A DNA stretch of 64,000 bases, taken from Calliopum simillimum (Eukaryota > Arthropoda > Insecta > Diptera > Lauxaniidae). Position 1 is the first letter of the stretch. The number at the start of each line of letters is the position of its first letter. The notes beneath the pieces are model-generated. The model saw only the letters and a program-made list of their open reading frames with translations. It ran no database searches and was not told the DNA's origin. The stretch is taken from contig OX638368.1 in the NCBI GenBank assembly GCA_951812925.1, positions 67,356,569 through 67,420,568 of the forward strand, read 5' to 3'. The position numbers and the translations under genes are program-made. Of this stretch, positions 33,155 through 44,391 are shown in pieces.

Positions 33155-34845
33155 ATACAGTTTAGCCTCCAATCGAAATTGATTATAAACCAAATATTTT
33201 CTTATGTGCTTTTAAAATCTAAGGATAAATATGGAATCTAAAAGTGTCGCTCGGATCTGGTTTCGGAGACATAGACATCGGAAGTTCGGGATATAGCTTT
33301 TCTAAAAATCTATATAAGTTAAAAACTGCTGCATATGGGTGTCATATGAAAGGTAATTTAATAAGCTACAATATTGATTCAAAAATTTTTGGAATCTGGC
33401 TCGTAGTTTTCGAGATATTACGACTTTTCTGAAATTTGGACTGATTTTTAAAAAAAAAAATCGTTGTTTCTCCAAAAAATCCGTTATTACTGTACAATTT
33501 TATTAACATATATATAAAGCTCAATTCATCTCCTTTAAAATGATTTAACACTTTAATAAAAATTTTTGATATTAACCCTTTATAACCGAAAAAATTAAAA
33601 ATCATTTTGATGAATTTTGAGAAGTATTTTACATTTTTTTGATATGATGTGTTCTCTTTGACAATTTGAGCATTAAAACATATTTTAAATTTTTATATTT
33701 ATACTATATCAAGCATTGGTTTACAAATTTGGACCATTGGACATATGAATAAAAAAATTAAAATAAAGCAAAAGCGTTTTATTGATAAACCTCTACTCTT
33801 ATTTAAAATTACTGTGGCTAGCAAACTAGGTGTTGGATATATTATAGACTGATCCGCGGCCGAAGGCCGCCGCGAAGCCGGTATTGGATTTTTGGGAGTT
33901 TTAAATCCTGAGTTGCGGCCGCAGGCCGCCCACCTACCCCTACTCTTATGTAAAATTACTGTGGCTAGCAAGCTAGGTGTTGGATATATTATAGACTGAT
34001 CTGCGGCCGAAGGCCGCCGCGAAGCCGGTGTTGGATTTTTGGGAGTTTTAAATCCTGAGTTGCGGCCGCAGGCCGCCCACCTACCCCTACTCTTATGTAA
34101 AATTAATGTGGCTAGCAAGCTAAGTGTTGGATATATTATAGACTGATCCGCGGCCGAAAGCCGCCGCGAAGCCGGTGTTAGATTTTTGGGAGTTTTAAAT
34201 CCTGAGTTGCGGCCGCAGGCCGCCCACTTACCCCTACTCTTATGTAAAATTACTGTGGCTAGCGAAGCCCGTGTTTGATATACTATAAGATATAATCGAT
34301 TAAAATTCATTTTAATGTTCATATTGTCAAAGAGAACACATCATATCAAAAAAATTTAAAAAACTTCCCAAAATTCATTAAAATGATTTTTAACTTTTTC
34401 GGTTATAATGGATTAATATCAAAAATTTTTGTTTAAATTTTATATCATTTTGAAGGGGATGAATTACACTTTATAAATATGTTAATAAAACTGTAGGTTA
34501 ATAACGGATTTTTTGGAAAAAAACGGTTTTTTTTTTTTAAAATCGGACTAAAATTCAGAAAATGCGTAATATCTCGAAAACTACGATCCAGATTTCAAAA
34601 ATTTTTGAATCAATATTGTAGCTTATTAAATTAACTTTCATATGACACCCATATTTTGGAAATCAATGCAGCCGTTTTCAACTTATATAGATTTTTAGAA
34701 AAGCTGTATCCCGAACTTCCGATGTCTATGTCTCCGAAACCAGATCCGAGCGACACTTTTAGATTCCATATTTATCCTTAGATTTTAAAAGCACATAAGA
34801 AAATATTTGGTTTATAATCAATTTCGATTGGAGGCTAAACTGTAT
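33155..34845. mobile_element. Long inverted-repeat (foldback-like) element with tandem-repeat core
   Basis: The left arm starts ATACAGTTTAGCCTCCAATC (33155) and its inverse complement ends at 34845. The arms are about 515 bases (33155-33670 and 34322-34845) and near-perfect for the outer 150 bases. The core holds three 147-base GC-rich tandem units. The arms share the block CGGATCTGGTTTCGGAGACA...ATCGGAAG and the nearby GTGTCATATGAAAGGTA with the element at 14513, so the two belong to related families. No transposase is present. Confidence 0.82.
33790..34285. repeat. 147-base tandem repeats, three copies plus a partial
   Basis: Copies are in register at GATC 33851, 33998 and 34145 (period 147). 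Each unit has two GC-rich short palindromic blocks, GCGGCCGAAGGCCGCC and GCGGCCGCAGGCCGCC, in an otherwise AT-rich context. Because 147 is divisible by three, a minus-strand frame stays open (33699-34322) and reads as a 49-residue peptide repeat (SRGRWAACGRNSGFKTPKNP...). Whether it is translated is unknown; the open frame may simply follow from the period. Confidence 0.9.
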
Positions 34846-35223
34846 CTGTTCCTTTATTTATTATTTTTGGCTGTGTTTTAGACGACTCAGTGCTTTTTGT
34901 TATCGAAAACAATACCCTGGTTTTTTTCATAAAATTTTTGTATACCAAAAAAATTTTGTGTGGCAAGACTATTAATTTTTTTTTAGTGGAACGTTTTGGA
35001 ATTGACTTCGTACTTCAAAGTGGAACGTTGGAATTGAGTTCGTACATCAAAATCAGCTGATAAATTTTGTATATTTTTCTATACGGAAAGAAAAGTTAAG
35101 TAGGAAAAACACATTTTTTTTGTTAAATTGTGTTTAAAAAAAAATTATTTCAAATTTACAACTTCGGCTCATCATCAAAAGTTTAATATACATATAAGCA
35201 TTCACCTCCAGGAAATTATTACA

Positions 35224-35411
35224 ATGAGTTTTCATAGATGGTTACAACGGCGAGAATATGGCTTACGCCCTCACGTAGGTGATGGGGATCTCATAATGAA
35301 GCGAGTATACAATTCTGTGGAAGCGTACAATCATTGGAATGACCTCAGCAGCAAGCCTGAAACAACATCCGAGTTCGGTGCTGTGTTTAATTTGGAATTT
35401 TCACCTGAGGG
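35224..35411 (+). CDS. DCAF10/WDR32-like WD40 protein, coding exon 1
   Basis: This is the likely host gene of the region. DCAF10 proteins are WD40 substrate receptors of CUL4-DDB1 ubiquitin ligases. The ATG at 35224 begins MSFHRWLQRREYGLRP. The exon ends with FGAVFNLEFSPEG, the first WD40 blade strand as in animal DCAF10 (AVFNLEFSPDG). The donor is GAGG|GTAGC at 35412. The ATG at 35128 lies in frame upstream, but the 32 residues it would add look like AT-rich leader, so 35224 is preferred. Later exons were not found in the window. Confidence 0.78.
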
Positions 35412-35465
35412 GTAGCATTGTGTAATATAAAATATAAACAATTTTTAATGTATTAAAATATTTAG

Positions 35466-35579
35466 TAACGTGCTAGTGGCTGCCTGTGAAAAAAAAACCA
35501 TTCTTTTATTTGACGCAATTTCGACTAAGCAAAATCACAAAATAACTGATGCACACACCGATAATGTTAATTGCATAAA
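35466..35579 (+). CDS. DCAF10/WDR32-like WD40 protein, coding exon 2
   Basis: After a 54-base intron (35412-35465, GT...TTTAG) the frame continues with NVLVAACEKKTILLFDAIST and AHTDNVNCIK, matching the blade-to-blade sequence VACEQTEVLLFDPIS...AHEDCVN of human DCAF10. The donor AA|GTAAGT lies at 35580. The splice phases agree, with exon 1 ending two bases into a Gly codon. No frame damage is seen. The next expected exon (a CSDDTTIALWDLR-like motif) is absent up to 64000, so either the intron is over 28 kb or the gene copy is cut short. Confidence 0.8.
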
Positions 35580-35865
35580 GTAAGTAAAAGTACTATAGCA
35601 AAGTTTGGTGGATGTATTTTGGGTATAATGTTACTCCGTTAAATTTCCAAAGACTACTTATTGTAGTTTCTGAGAAAAGAAGCGTGAAAGCGTTTCACTT
35701 GGAACATATTAGCACTTACAATTACTGTTGTAGGACTTCTTTTCCTTTATATTTCAATATTGCTGGCATCAACGCCTGAGGCTTTCTTTCTAGGATTTCT
35801 TTTAGAGTGAATGAAATTATATGGTCGAGGTGGGATTTTAATTTTTTATACTATACGTAGGCTGC

Positions 35866-37065
35866 TCGATATATTTCTGGCCTAGGCAACACTAAGTGTT
35901 GCCAGGTGCAATCTGACATTTCTATTAGAAAGTTTGATATTTTTTAGCATAAACGTACTCAGAACGTTTTGACTTGAAAAAATCAATTTGGCAAAAAAAT
36001 GAAATTAACTCGTGAACATTTTCGTGCGATCATTTTTCACAATTTTCGACGTGGATTATCACGACAAGAGTGCATCGATGGACTTAAATCTTTGTATGGC
36101 GATGAAGCACCATCCTATAGCACTGTGAAAAACTGGGTTAATGAATTCAATCGTGGCCGACGCTCCCTCAAAATGCCGTGCGTGAACTGATAATGCAAGA
36201 TCGTCATTTGACATACCGTGAGATAGAGGCATCCTTGCACATTAGTTCCACTCCAATACATTCGATTTTGCATGAACACCTGGCCGTAAAAAATGTTTGT
36301 TCTCGTTGGATCCCGCACAATTTGACAATCGCTCAAAAAAAGGCTCGTGTCGATTGGTGCAAAGAAATGTTGAAAAAATACGATCACGGTGCTTCTAAAG
36401 ACGTTTATAAGATCGTCACAGATGACGAATCATAGATCTATGCCTATGAGCCCGAAACAAAACAGCAATCGACCGTGTGGGTCTTCGAAGACGAGCCAAA
36501 TCCAACGAAAGTTGTTCGTGTGAAAAGCACTTCGAAGCAAATGGTCGCCTGTTTCTTCGGCAAAACTGGTCATGTGGCGACTGTTCTGCTTGAGCAACGT
36601 AGGACGGTCAATTCTGAGTAGTACACCACAATTTGTTTGCCTGAAGTATTCGGAGAAATTCGAAAAACGAACAAGAGAAAACGAATCATTGTTCATCATG
36701 ACAATGTGATTTCTCACAGATCGACTCAAACCAGTGCCTTTTTGACCGGCCAAAACGTCGAATTGATGGATCATCCGCCGTACAGCCCTGACTTGGCACC
36801 CAATGACTTCTTTCTATTCCCGCACATCAAGAAAAAAATGCGTGGTCAATGATTTTCGTCGCCAGAAGATGCTGATGAAGCGTTCAAAAACCATGTTTTG
36901 AAGGTTTCTCAGTGGAAGTGGAAAAAGTGCTTCAACAATTGGTTTGAGCGCATGCAAAAGTGTATAAATCATGCTGGAGAATACTTTGAAAAACAATCAA
37001 ACCATTTTTGAGGATAAATATTCGCATTTTCATTATCAGGCCAGAAATTTATCGAGCAGCCCACG
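35866..37065 (+). mobile_element. mariner element, full length but decayed
   Basis: A 1200-base element between TA dinucleotides (35864-35865 and 37066-37067). The inverted ends are CGTAGGCTGCTCGATATATT (left) and CGTGGGCTGCTCGATAAATT (right, complement). It sits in intron 2 of the DCAF10-like gene, 286 bases after the exon. The transposase is broken (see next entry). Confidence 0.92.
35999..37011 (+). pseudogene. mariner transposase (DD34D), broken
   Basis: The N-terminal HTH (REHFRAIIFHNFRRGLSRQE) is followed by an internal deletion after FNRGRRSL and a frameshift. The protein then continues with YREIEASLHISSTPIHSILH, SRWIPHNLT and the catalytic core: TDDES (first Asp), HHDNV (second Asp) and YSPDLAPND (third Asp, DD34D spacing). 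Stops replace Trp after DDES (TAG), Trp in TVNSE-YTT (TAG) and a residue after KMRGQ (TGA). It ends near GEYFEKQSNHF. Confidence 0.92.
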
Positions 37066-37067
37066 TA

Positions 37068-38488
37068 AAAAGAAAAGTATACCAAAAATTTGTTTGTGCT
37101 TTTGATTTGTTCATTATTTAAGCAATAACTATAAAAAGTTAATACAACAAAAAATTACAACTAATTGTAAGTGAGGTAGCTGAACACGAAAAACGCAAAT
37201 ATTATTTTGGGGCCTTTCCCGAGTTATTCGAAAATTTATATTTTCGAGGTTATAGCTTCATTTACATCATATTTGTATAACGCCAAGTACAATCGATTTT
37301 ATTTGTCTACATATACGAAGAGTGACTAATGGAGTTATAGTAAAAAAAAAGTTTGAAATTTCACAAATTTTTTATATTAACTTCAAATTTTGTTTTTGGC
37401 ATATATTTGTTTAAAATAAATTTTTTTTTATAATTTTAATTAAATGGCGCATATAATTGCAAAAATTTTAAGCCTATGCTGAACAAAATCGAATGAAATT
37501 TCCAAAAGATATTGCAAATCCGTATTCCAAAAGCAAACGTTTGGCCGCTAGAGGGCGCTATTTGTTTTAAGCAATTGAGTATCATGGAAAAGCTACCTTT
37601 TTATGTTTTTGTTTTAAAATAGCCCAAAATTTTAATAAGAAACTAATGAACGGTGTCGAAAACTCATTTAAAATAACATTTTCTATTAGTCCCAGTTTTT
37701 ATTGCAGATGTTTAGGTTTTCTTTTGAGCAAAAACTACTAAATAAAATTATTTTTAAAATCTTTTGTCTACCATTTTTTAAAAAGAGGTCGAAAAACGGC
37801 ACACTTGAAAAAAAAAAAAAAAAAAAATCATAACAGAATTGCACTATCACGTATGGTTTTTGAGATATTCTAACCTAAAAGTAAAAAAAACACGACTTTT
37901 GAGGATATAACGCGACCTTAAAACAACAGAGAACAGCAACAGTAAAATTGAGTTATATAGTGCTTCGTACTAAATACATAGACCACGCTCTTTCGATTAC
38001 CACTTCTCAAAACTTTCTATCTCGTATGGTTTCTGAGATAATTTATGAGTTTGGGAACCACAAAGTTCTATCAACACATATTCAAAATAAAATTAATTTC
38101 ACAAAGTGTTTCTTTGTGTTTCTGTAAGATTATTTTTTCAGAAAGAACTTTGTCAAGCATTCTAGAGCAGGCAAACTAGGTAAAATCATGTTATTTTGTT
38201 GAACAAGCACCGATTTGAGCCGACCTGGCTCATTTTGTTAGTAGTTGGATTTAGAAAAACCAACACTTTAGATTTATGCAGTTTTTGAAAAAAGGCCGAA
38301 AAACGGTTTTGAAAAACTGAAGAATTCGAAACGAAAATAATCATTAAACTTGCCACCGCTAAATCTGAATCTGGCATCACTGTCAATCTTATATGGTTTC
38401 CGAGATATCCTTCCCCAAATGTTCAGAAATGTTCAGAAACACGATTTTTGAGGTTGTTTAGAAGAACCTAAACAAATGATCTATTATA
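37068..38488. other. Non-coding stretch with a diverged repeated module
   Basis: No gene is seen. A motif of the form TATGGTTT(T/C)(T/C)GAGATA recurs at about 37853, 38026 and 38393. Two of the copies are preceded by GGCCGAAAAACGG/GGTCGAAAAACGG and followed by CACGA(C/T)TTTTGAGG. This suggests diverged copies of one repeat of a few hundred bases. Confidence 0.5.
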
Positions 38489-38490
38489 TA

Positions 38491-39710
38491 CGGAGGACCT
38501 AACAAAAGTTCGCTTAGTAGGTGTAAATCAAAAGATTGCGTACTATTTGTTATAGTCTTACGATATAGCATTTTAATTTTCAGAAAGATCGGTCAGAATG
38601 AAGAGAAGAAAACGTAAAATTTGTGAAACAATATCAGCAGATATTCCAGTGCCAACGCAGCAAGAGATTTAGTTTGCTATTCTTTTTGGATTTCGACCTA
38701 AGCTCAAGCCTGTGGAAATATTTAGTGAATGCCAAAAAGCATTTGAAGTTAATGCGTCATCTCTCGTGACTATTTCAAAGTGGTTCCGAAGATTCCAGAC
38801 AGGTCGAGAAGGCCGCCCAAAATCTTCGACTAATTTTACATTTGTAGCGCTGGTGAAGTCTAAAATTGACGAAGATCCAATATTGACACAGGAAATCATT
38901 GCTGAAGAACTAGGCTTGAATGCCATGCCTGTATCGCGAATATTATAAAATGATCTTGGATACACGAAGAAATCTGCACAATGGGTCCTTAGAATTTTGA
39001 GTGATGCTCAAAAAGAGGCACGTTTGCGTTTTGCTAAGTATTCTCTTGAAAAATTCAAAAACGGAGAGTCTAACACTTTCAAGAAAATTGTTACAGGTGA
39101 TGATGCATGGTTTTACAAGTACGACCCTGAAACCAAACAACAATCCATGGTATGGAGCCCAGAAGGTGCAAATCCACCTGTTAAAGCAAAGCAACAAAAG
39201 TCAGCAAAAAAAAAGTAATGATGCCACTTTACTTCACCAGAGAGAAAGTTGTAGCTGCTATTCCTTTGGAAAAAGGTCAGACGGTTACTGCTAAGTAGTA
39301 TACCGAAACCTGCTTACCAAAAGTTTTCCAAAATTTATTGGGAAAACGCCAAAAAAGGAGCTACGCCGCTACATTCTTCATCACGAAAATGCGCCAGCGC
39401 GCACTGCTAAAAAACGACCGATATTGCGATTAAGACATCGAAGAAATTCGTCCAGCACCTAATTCCCCAGATTTAGCGCCTTGGGAGAGTCTTCAACAGC
39501 AATGAGATAATAAATGCGGGTAATGAAGAAATTGTAAAACTACACAAAGGCGTCTGTTTTTCAAGATGGATGTATCGGCTTCAAATGTATCAAAATAAAT
39601 GGCGATTACGTTGAAAAAATACAAATAGATGAAGAATAAAGTTATAAATTTAAAAAATTTTTTATCCGGTTTTTTCAATTCTACTAAGCGAACTTTTGTT
39701 AGGCCCCTCG
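38491..39710 (+). mobile_element. Second mariner-like element, full length but decayed
   Basis: A 1220-base element between TA dinucleotides (38489-38490, 39711-39712). The inverted ends CGGAGGACCTAACAAAAGTT and CGAGGGGCCTAACAAAAGTT continue identically for ten more bases (CGCTTAGTAG). It is a different family from the element at 35866. Confidence 0.92.
38598..39490 (+). pseudogene. mariner-like transposase, broken, second catalytic Asp changed to Glu
   Basis: The HTH part (FAILFGFRPKLKPVEIFSEC, SSLVTISKWFRRFQTGREG) has an in-frame stop at the start of the long segment and another after SRIL. The core shows TGDDAWFYKYDPETKQQS (first Asp), then frame changes near 39190 and 39360, then ILHHENAPAR, where the second catalytic Asp (normally HHDNAPAH) is Glu, and finally NSPDLAPWES, where the residue at the third position is also altered. 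It cannot be active. Confidence 0.85.
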
Positions 39711-40064
39711 TATTTAATTTCGTAAAATTTTTCTTCTCCATTTTATTTTACGTACCTACATAAATGCGTTAACACTTTTAAAGAAAAAAATATGTTTCTA
39801 TATGGTTACATACCTGAAGATGAAGGCTCCATGGTTAAATAACATTAAAAGTTAATAAACTATAGCAAAAAACTGCTTTGATGAATATGGAAATAACTTA
39901 TAAAAATTTTTTCAGTCTACAAAGTTATTGTTTAGCGTACTGTAGTGGTGAAATGGGTTTGATACAAGTCAATTAAAAAATGGCAAATAGTACATAACAG
40001 GTCATTCAATAAGTCCGTATGATAAGTAAGAAAAAAACAAAATTTTGACAAAACTCGATTTTAT

Positions 40065-40450
40065 TATTCAACATAGTTGCCTTCGAGGGCGATGTAACGA
40101 GTATAGCGATTTTCCAACTTTTCGATACCACTTTTATATTACGATTTCTCTTTCTCGTCAATAGGCCTCATATGACTGTCTTTTGGATTCTGGTGTGAAA
40201 TAGTGAAGCCATGTTTCATCCATTGTCACATATCGACGATAGAATTCAATTTTATTGCGGTTTAACAGCGCCAAACACTCCCCTGAAGCATCAATTCATT
40301 TTTGTTTTGGTCGACTCTGAACTCACGCGGCACCTACTTTGCACAGAGCTTTCGCACACCCAAATGTTCCTTCAAAATGGTAAAAACACTACCATCTGAT
40401 ATCTTTACAATGTCAGCTAGCTCGTGCACCTTCAATTTGCAATCATTCAT
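40065..40450 (-). pseudogene. mariner transposase fragments with internal deletion
   Basis: On the minus strand: VHELADIVKISDGSV (HTH), LKEHLGVRKLCAKWVPREF (linker), then TMDETWLHYFTPESKRQS (first catalytic Asp), and directly after a deletion the C-terminal end YTRYIALEGNYVE followed by stops. The second and third catalytic residues are gone. Frame changes separate the pieces. Confidence 0.82.
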
Positions 40451-40840
40451 AACCAATTTGTGGATTTTTTTTTATGTTTTCTGGAATAACAGCCTAATTT
40501 GGGCGTCCAAAGCGCTCCTTTTTTTTTAATGAATTTTTTTGTCAGGTTACTTTTCTTCCATAATTTCGATTTATTCGAAATCTGGTTGCAAAAGACAGAC
40601 AAAAAAGAAAACAAAGAACCTGTTTTTCAATTTCTTATTAGAAAATACTGAAGATAGTACTAATTCAAGTAACTTGGATAAAAGTGCGCATAATTTTTGC
40701 ATTAGGTTTTTCGAAAAATAAAGATATTTGGGGTTAATATACGAAAAATAAGTACTTTTGTTACTTTTCAGGTTAGTTGTAGACTGCACAAATTTTTTTT
40801 ATTTTTTTTTGCATAATTTATCACTGAGTACTACTTTTTA

Positions 40841-41042
40841 CCTTCAAAATGAGCTCTTAAAAAGTGCCAAACAATACTTACTTCAAAAGTTATTGCAGAT
40901 TTAAGATGATATCATGAAATCCAAAGTTGTGTCGTTTTACCCGTTTTATGGGATTTCAAGATGTCATGACATGTCATCTTAAATCGGCCATAACTTTTAA
41001 AGGAAGTAGTGTATGGCATTTTTTAAGAGCTCATTTTGAAGA
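40841..41042. repeat. Hairpin with ~80-base arms
   Basis: The left arm (CCTTCAAAATGAGCTCTTAA...) and the right arm (...TTAAGAGCTCATTTTGAAG) are inverse complements with scattered mismatches around a ~40-base loop. The inner parts contain GATGATATCATGAAATCC and its diverged partner. Confidence 0.75.
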
Positions 41043-41050
41043 AACATAAC

Positions 41051-41412
41051 AAGGGGATTCCTTTAAACTCGAAAAAGCCTCGAAAAGCAAGTAAACCTCG
41101 TAAACTTTCGAGTCTCGTAAACAAAATTTAAAAATTTGTATGAAAAAAAAGTTTACCAGGCCTCGAAAACTCACGAGGCAAATTCGATGCGTAAATAGCC
41201 TCGAAAAAGTACGAGAGCGATTGTTGTCAAATAAATGTATTGCAAAAATATTTTTTGTTTTGAAAATTGAATTTGAATTGAATATTTTTCAAATTATATG
41301 ACAGCTGATACGTTGCTTACACGTTTTTAGAAATGTGTGTTCCTAAAAACAAGCTCGTAAACTTTCGAGCTTTTCATGGTTTACGAGTTTACGAGATTAT
41401 AGGTATCCCCTT
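41051..41412. mobile_element. Small inverted-end element (MITE-like)
   Basis: The left end AAGGGGATTCCTTTAAACTC and the complement of the right end, AAGGGGATACCTATAATCTC, match imperfectly. The 362-base body is rich in CTCGTAAACTTTCGAG-type palindromic motifs, several in each half. The target duplication was not resolved. Confidence 0.5.
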
Positions 41413-42569
41413 AATAGAACTACGTGATACATTTGGTAAAAAAAATGATGAAAATATTGTGCAGTTTGCATCGAACCTCAAAAATAGGCAAAATAGCCAT
41501 TTTTTATGAGTTTGACCTCAAATATCTCCAAATCCTGAAGTGGTGGGTCAATTCTGACCTCGGATTGATTCAACGCATGAAGTTACTTTGGAAATGCTTA
41601 AGAACAAAACCTTGTTGGTATGTGTTATTTATTTAGAGAATTTATTACGTGCCATTTTTGACCCAGTAGTCCAAGGGTTAAGATTTTTTTCGGAATTGTT
41701 CTTTTGGGCTAGAGTCAACATAAGGACTACATTTGCAGTCGGTATCCATGATAATATGGACGCTATGAATTTTGGCCAAAAAAGTGTGCCTTTTGACCTA
41801 TAGTGCATTGATTGGTTTCCACTGTATTTTTTTCAGCAAAAAGCAATGCTTTACCAAAACTCGAAATTCACTTTTTTCCTTTTTTTTTTTCATTAAGAAA
41901 AGTTGCTTCACACAAAAAGCTATAACTCACGAACCAATAGTCAGATTGCTGTCAAATTTATACACGTATCGTTTGAAGGTTAGTTCTAAATAAAAATCAA
42001 GAAAAAAATTCTACTAACGCCATCTATGTGTCATCCTACGGACTTATTGAATGACCTGTAATGTTAATATTGTACTTAACCAATATAAAAGGGTATCCTG
42101 AAATTACATTGAATTTTTTTAATTATCGGAAGTTATTGAGAGTATCTGCCCCAGTATGCGGCAGTTAGAACTTTGTGAAATTAATTCTATGTACCTTATT
42201 GATAAGCACCATAGTTATATCGATTTTTATAAACTTAAATTCCTTATTAACTAGACAATAGCCGTGTTTCTTTTGACGCGTATATACAATTGTGATTATT
42301 TTTAAATTGCGATAACTCATGAACAGTGAGTCGCACAATAAAAACTCTTAGGAACTTTTTTATGGAGAATCACGTTTTCTACAAAAAATTTACCTTTTGG
42401 GAGTTATTCTATAAAAACTGGTTAAGCGCCGATAAACGGTAAAAAATCACTTTTTTTTTAAATAACTTCTAAATAATTATTTTTTTTTTTTTACAAAAAA
42501 TTAAAATTATTTGTAGAGCATGTGGTTCTCCCTGGAAAAGACCCTTGGACTTTTTATCGTACCACTCAC

Positions 42570-42968
42570 TGTTCGATTCGTTTCGATTCTACCTTGAGGT
42601 TCGCCAAGGTTTGTTAATTTAAAAACTGTACCAAACTTTTTCCGCACAAATTAGCGCACAAAAAAAGCAATATCATTTATGTTAATATTGACTATGCTAG
42701 TCAATGCGTTTAATAGAACTAAAAATATGAAAAATAGTTAAGCAATGCAATAGATCGTATGATATTAAAAAAGAGAGAATTAGAAACAGTAAATCAAATA
42801 CAAATTTTGGTATATGCAAGAATTTTTACATAGCAAAAATATTACAGCAAATAAATGAAAATTAAAGCAAAAAATAGTAACTGTAGAAGTTTAAAGAGAA
42901 AGAATTGAAAATTAGCAAAATATAAAAAACTTGAAATATTTAACCCGTTGAAGACTGGTGGCTTAACA
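42570..42968 (-). repeat. 3' LTR of the second BEL element
   Basis: Plus-strand reading starts TGTTCGATTC and ends CTTAACA. It lies at the 3' end of the minus-strand element, after the purine tract. Confidence 0.92.
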
Positions 42969-44391
42969 TCCCGGCCCCCATTGAATCACTCGGATTCAAT
43001 ACAGGAAGCAAGGCCAGCTTGGTGACAGGGCGAGTAAATGCTGATGAATTTGTCTTGACTTCGGCCACTCGAACTTTACCGTCAGCTCCTTCTATAACAC
43101 GGATGACGCGTCCAATTAACCATTTCATCGGAGGCAGATTGTCGTCATGAATGGTCACTAAATCACCAATTTGCAGATTACGCGTTGGATGTTGCCAGCG
43201 GTAACGTCGTTGTAGCTCAGATAAATTTCGCTGTGCCACCGTTGCCAGAAAAGTAATTTCGCAGCAGTGATTCGCTTCCAACGATCAATAAGCGATATCT
43301 CTTGTGTAGTGTTGACTGGTTCAGGAATATGTTTCAATTTTTTGCCAATTAACAATTTGCCTGGTGTGAGTACTGATAAGTCATTTGGGTCGGCTGACAA
43401 ACTTGTAAGTGGACGTGAATTCATCACCGCTTCAATTTCTACGAGCGCTGTCGATAGCTCTTCAAAAGTTAATCGAGCGTTTGATAATGTTTTGTAGAGG
43501 TGCGATTTTGCCACTTTTACCGCAGCCTCCCACAGACCACCAAAGTGTGGTGCTCTAGGTGGTATAAACGAAAACTCGATGTGTGAACTCGCGCAGTAAG
43601 ATGTGACATCATCAATTGTCGACTGTTGGTTAAAGAAATCTCGAAATTCTTTTAGTTTGTTGTTGGCGCCAACAAAGTTTGTTGCGTTGTCGCAGTAAAT
43701 TTTGGTTGGCAAACCACGACGGCCAATAAATCTTTTTAATGCGGCTATAAAAGCATCTGATAAAAGATCCGAAACTGCTTCTAGATGGACCGCTTTGCTT
43801 GCGAAGCATATGAAAACTGATATATAACATTTATATGGCCTCTTACCTCGTACTTTCAAATAAGTGAATATGGGACCTGCGAAGTCCACTCCAGTAACAT
43901 CAAAAGGAATGCATTCGGTGACCCTTTCTTTAGGCAGGCTTGTATCTTGAGCAATGGATGCAGCTGTGAACTATTTGAGTTGCTAACGCTTTACAGTTAA
44001 CAATCCAAAAATCTTGTTGGACAAGTGCCACCAATGCCCGAGGTCCAGCGTGAAAATTGATGCGATGTATGTGAGTTATCATCGAAATAACGAACTGATC
44101 GTTTTTTGGTAGTAACAGCGGATGTTTTGTTTCAACAGGTAAATTAGCGTTGACCAAACGACCACCAACACGCAGCAGTAGAAGATTTCCGACTTGGTCG
44201 AGAAACGGACATAAGTTTAGAATTGTACCCTTTATTTGCTTTTTGTGCTTAAGCAATGTGATTTCCCTAGCAAAATGATGACGCTGAATAGCCCAAACTA
44301 TATGATATCGGGCATTCTTGATTTCTTCTGCTGAAAGGACGCGTTGATTCGGGCTTGATGATGCGAAGAACGTAAGCGAAAATGCGTTCAC
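42940..44391 (-). pseudogene. Integrase and DUF5641-type tail of the second BEL element
   Basis: An H2C2 zinc domain (THIHRINFHAGPRALVA, CIHCSRYKPA) at 43930-44391 is followed by a core at 43158-43889 with DFAGPIF (Asp), IYCDNATNFVGA (Asp) and RAPHFGGLWEAAVK (Glu), then NSRPLTSLS and LTPGKLLIG. A frameshift near 43200 leads to the tail WQHPTRNLQIGDLV and MKWLIGRVIRVIEG, ending at 42940 inside the LTR. All three catalytic acidic residues are visible. Confidence 0.9.

Larger units (their letters stand above)
39997..42058 (-). mobile_element. Third mariner element, rearranged, with internal insertions
   Basis: The ends ACAGGTCATTCAATAAGTCC (left) and CAGGTCATTCAATAAGTCCG (complement of the right end) are flanked by TA. 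The transposase remnant is on the minus strand next to the left end, so the 3' end of the gene is at left. The interior is expanded to 2.06 kb by unrelated sequence that includes a hairpin (40841-41042) and a smaller inverted-end element (41051-41412). Confidence 0.8.

Noticed and set aside
33699..34322. 207-codon minus-strand frame as a protein-coding gene
   Set aside because: It is open because the tandem period is divisible by three. No start context or domain supports translation, so it is kept as a repeat with a note.
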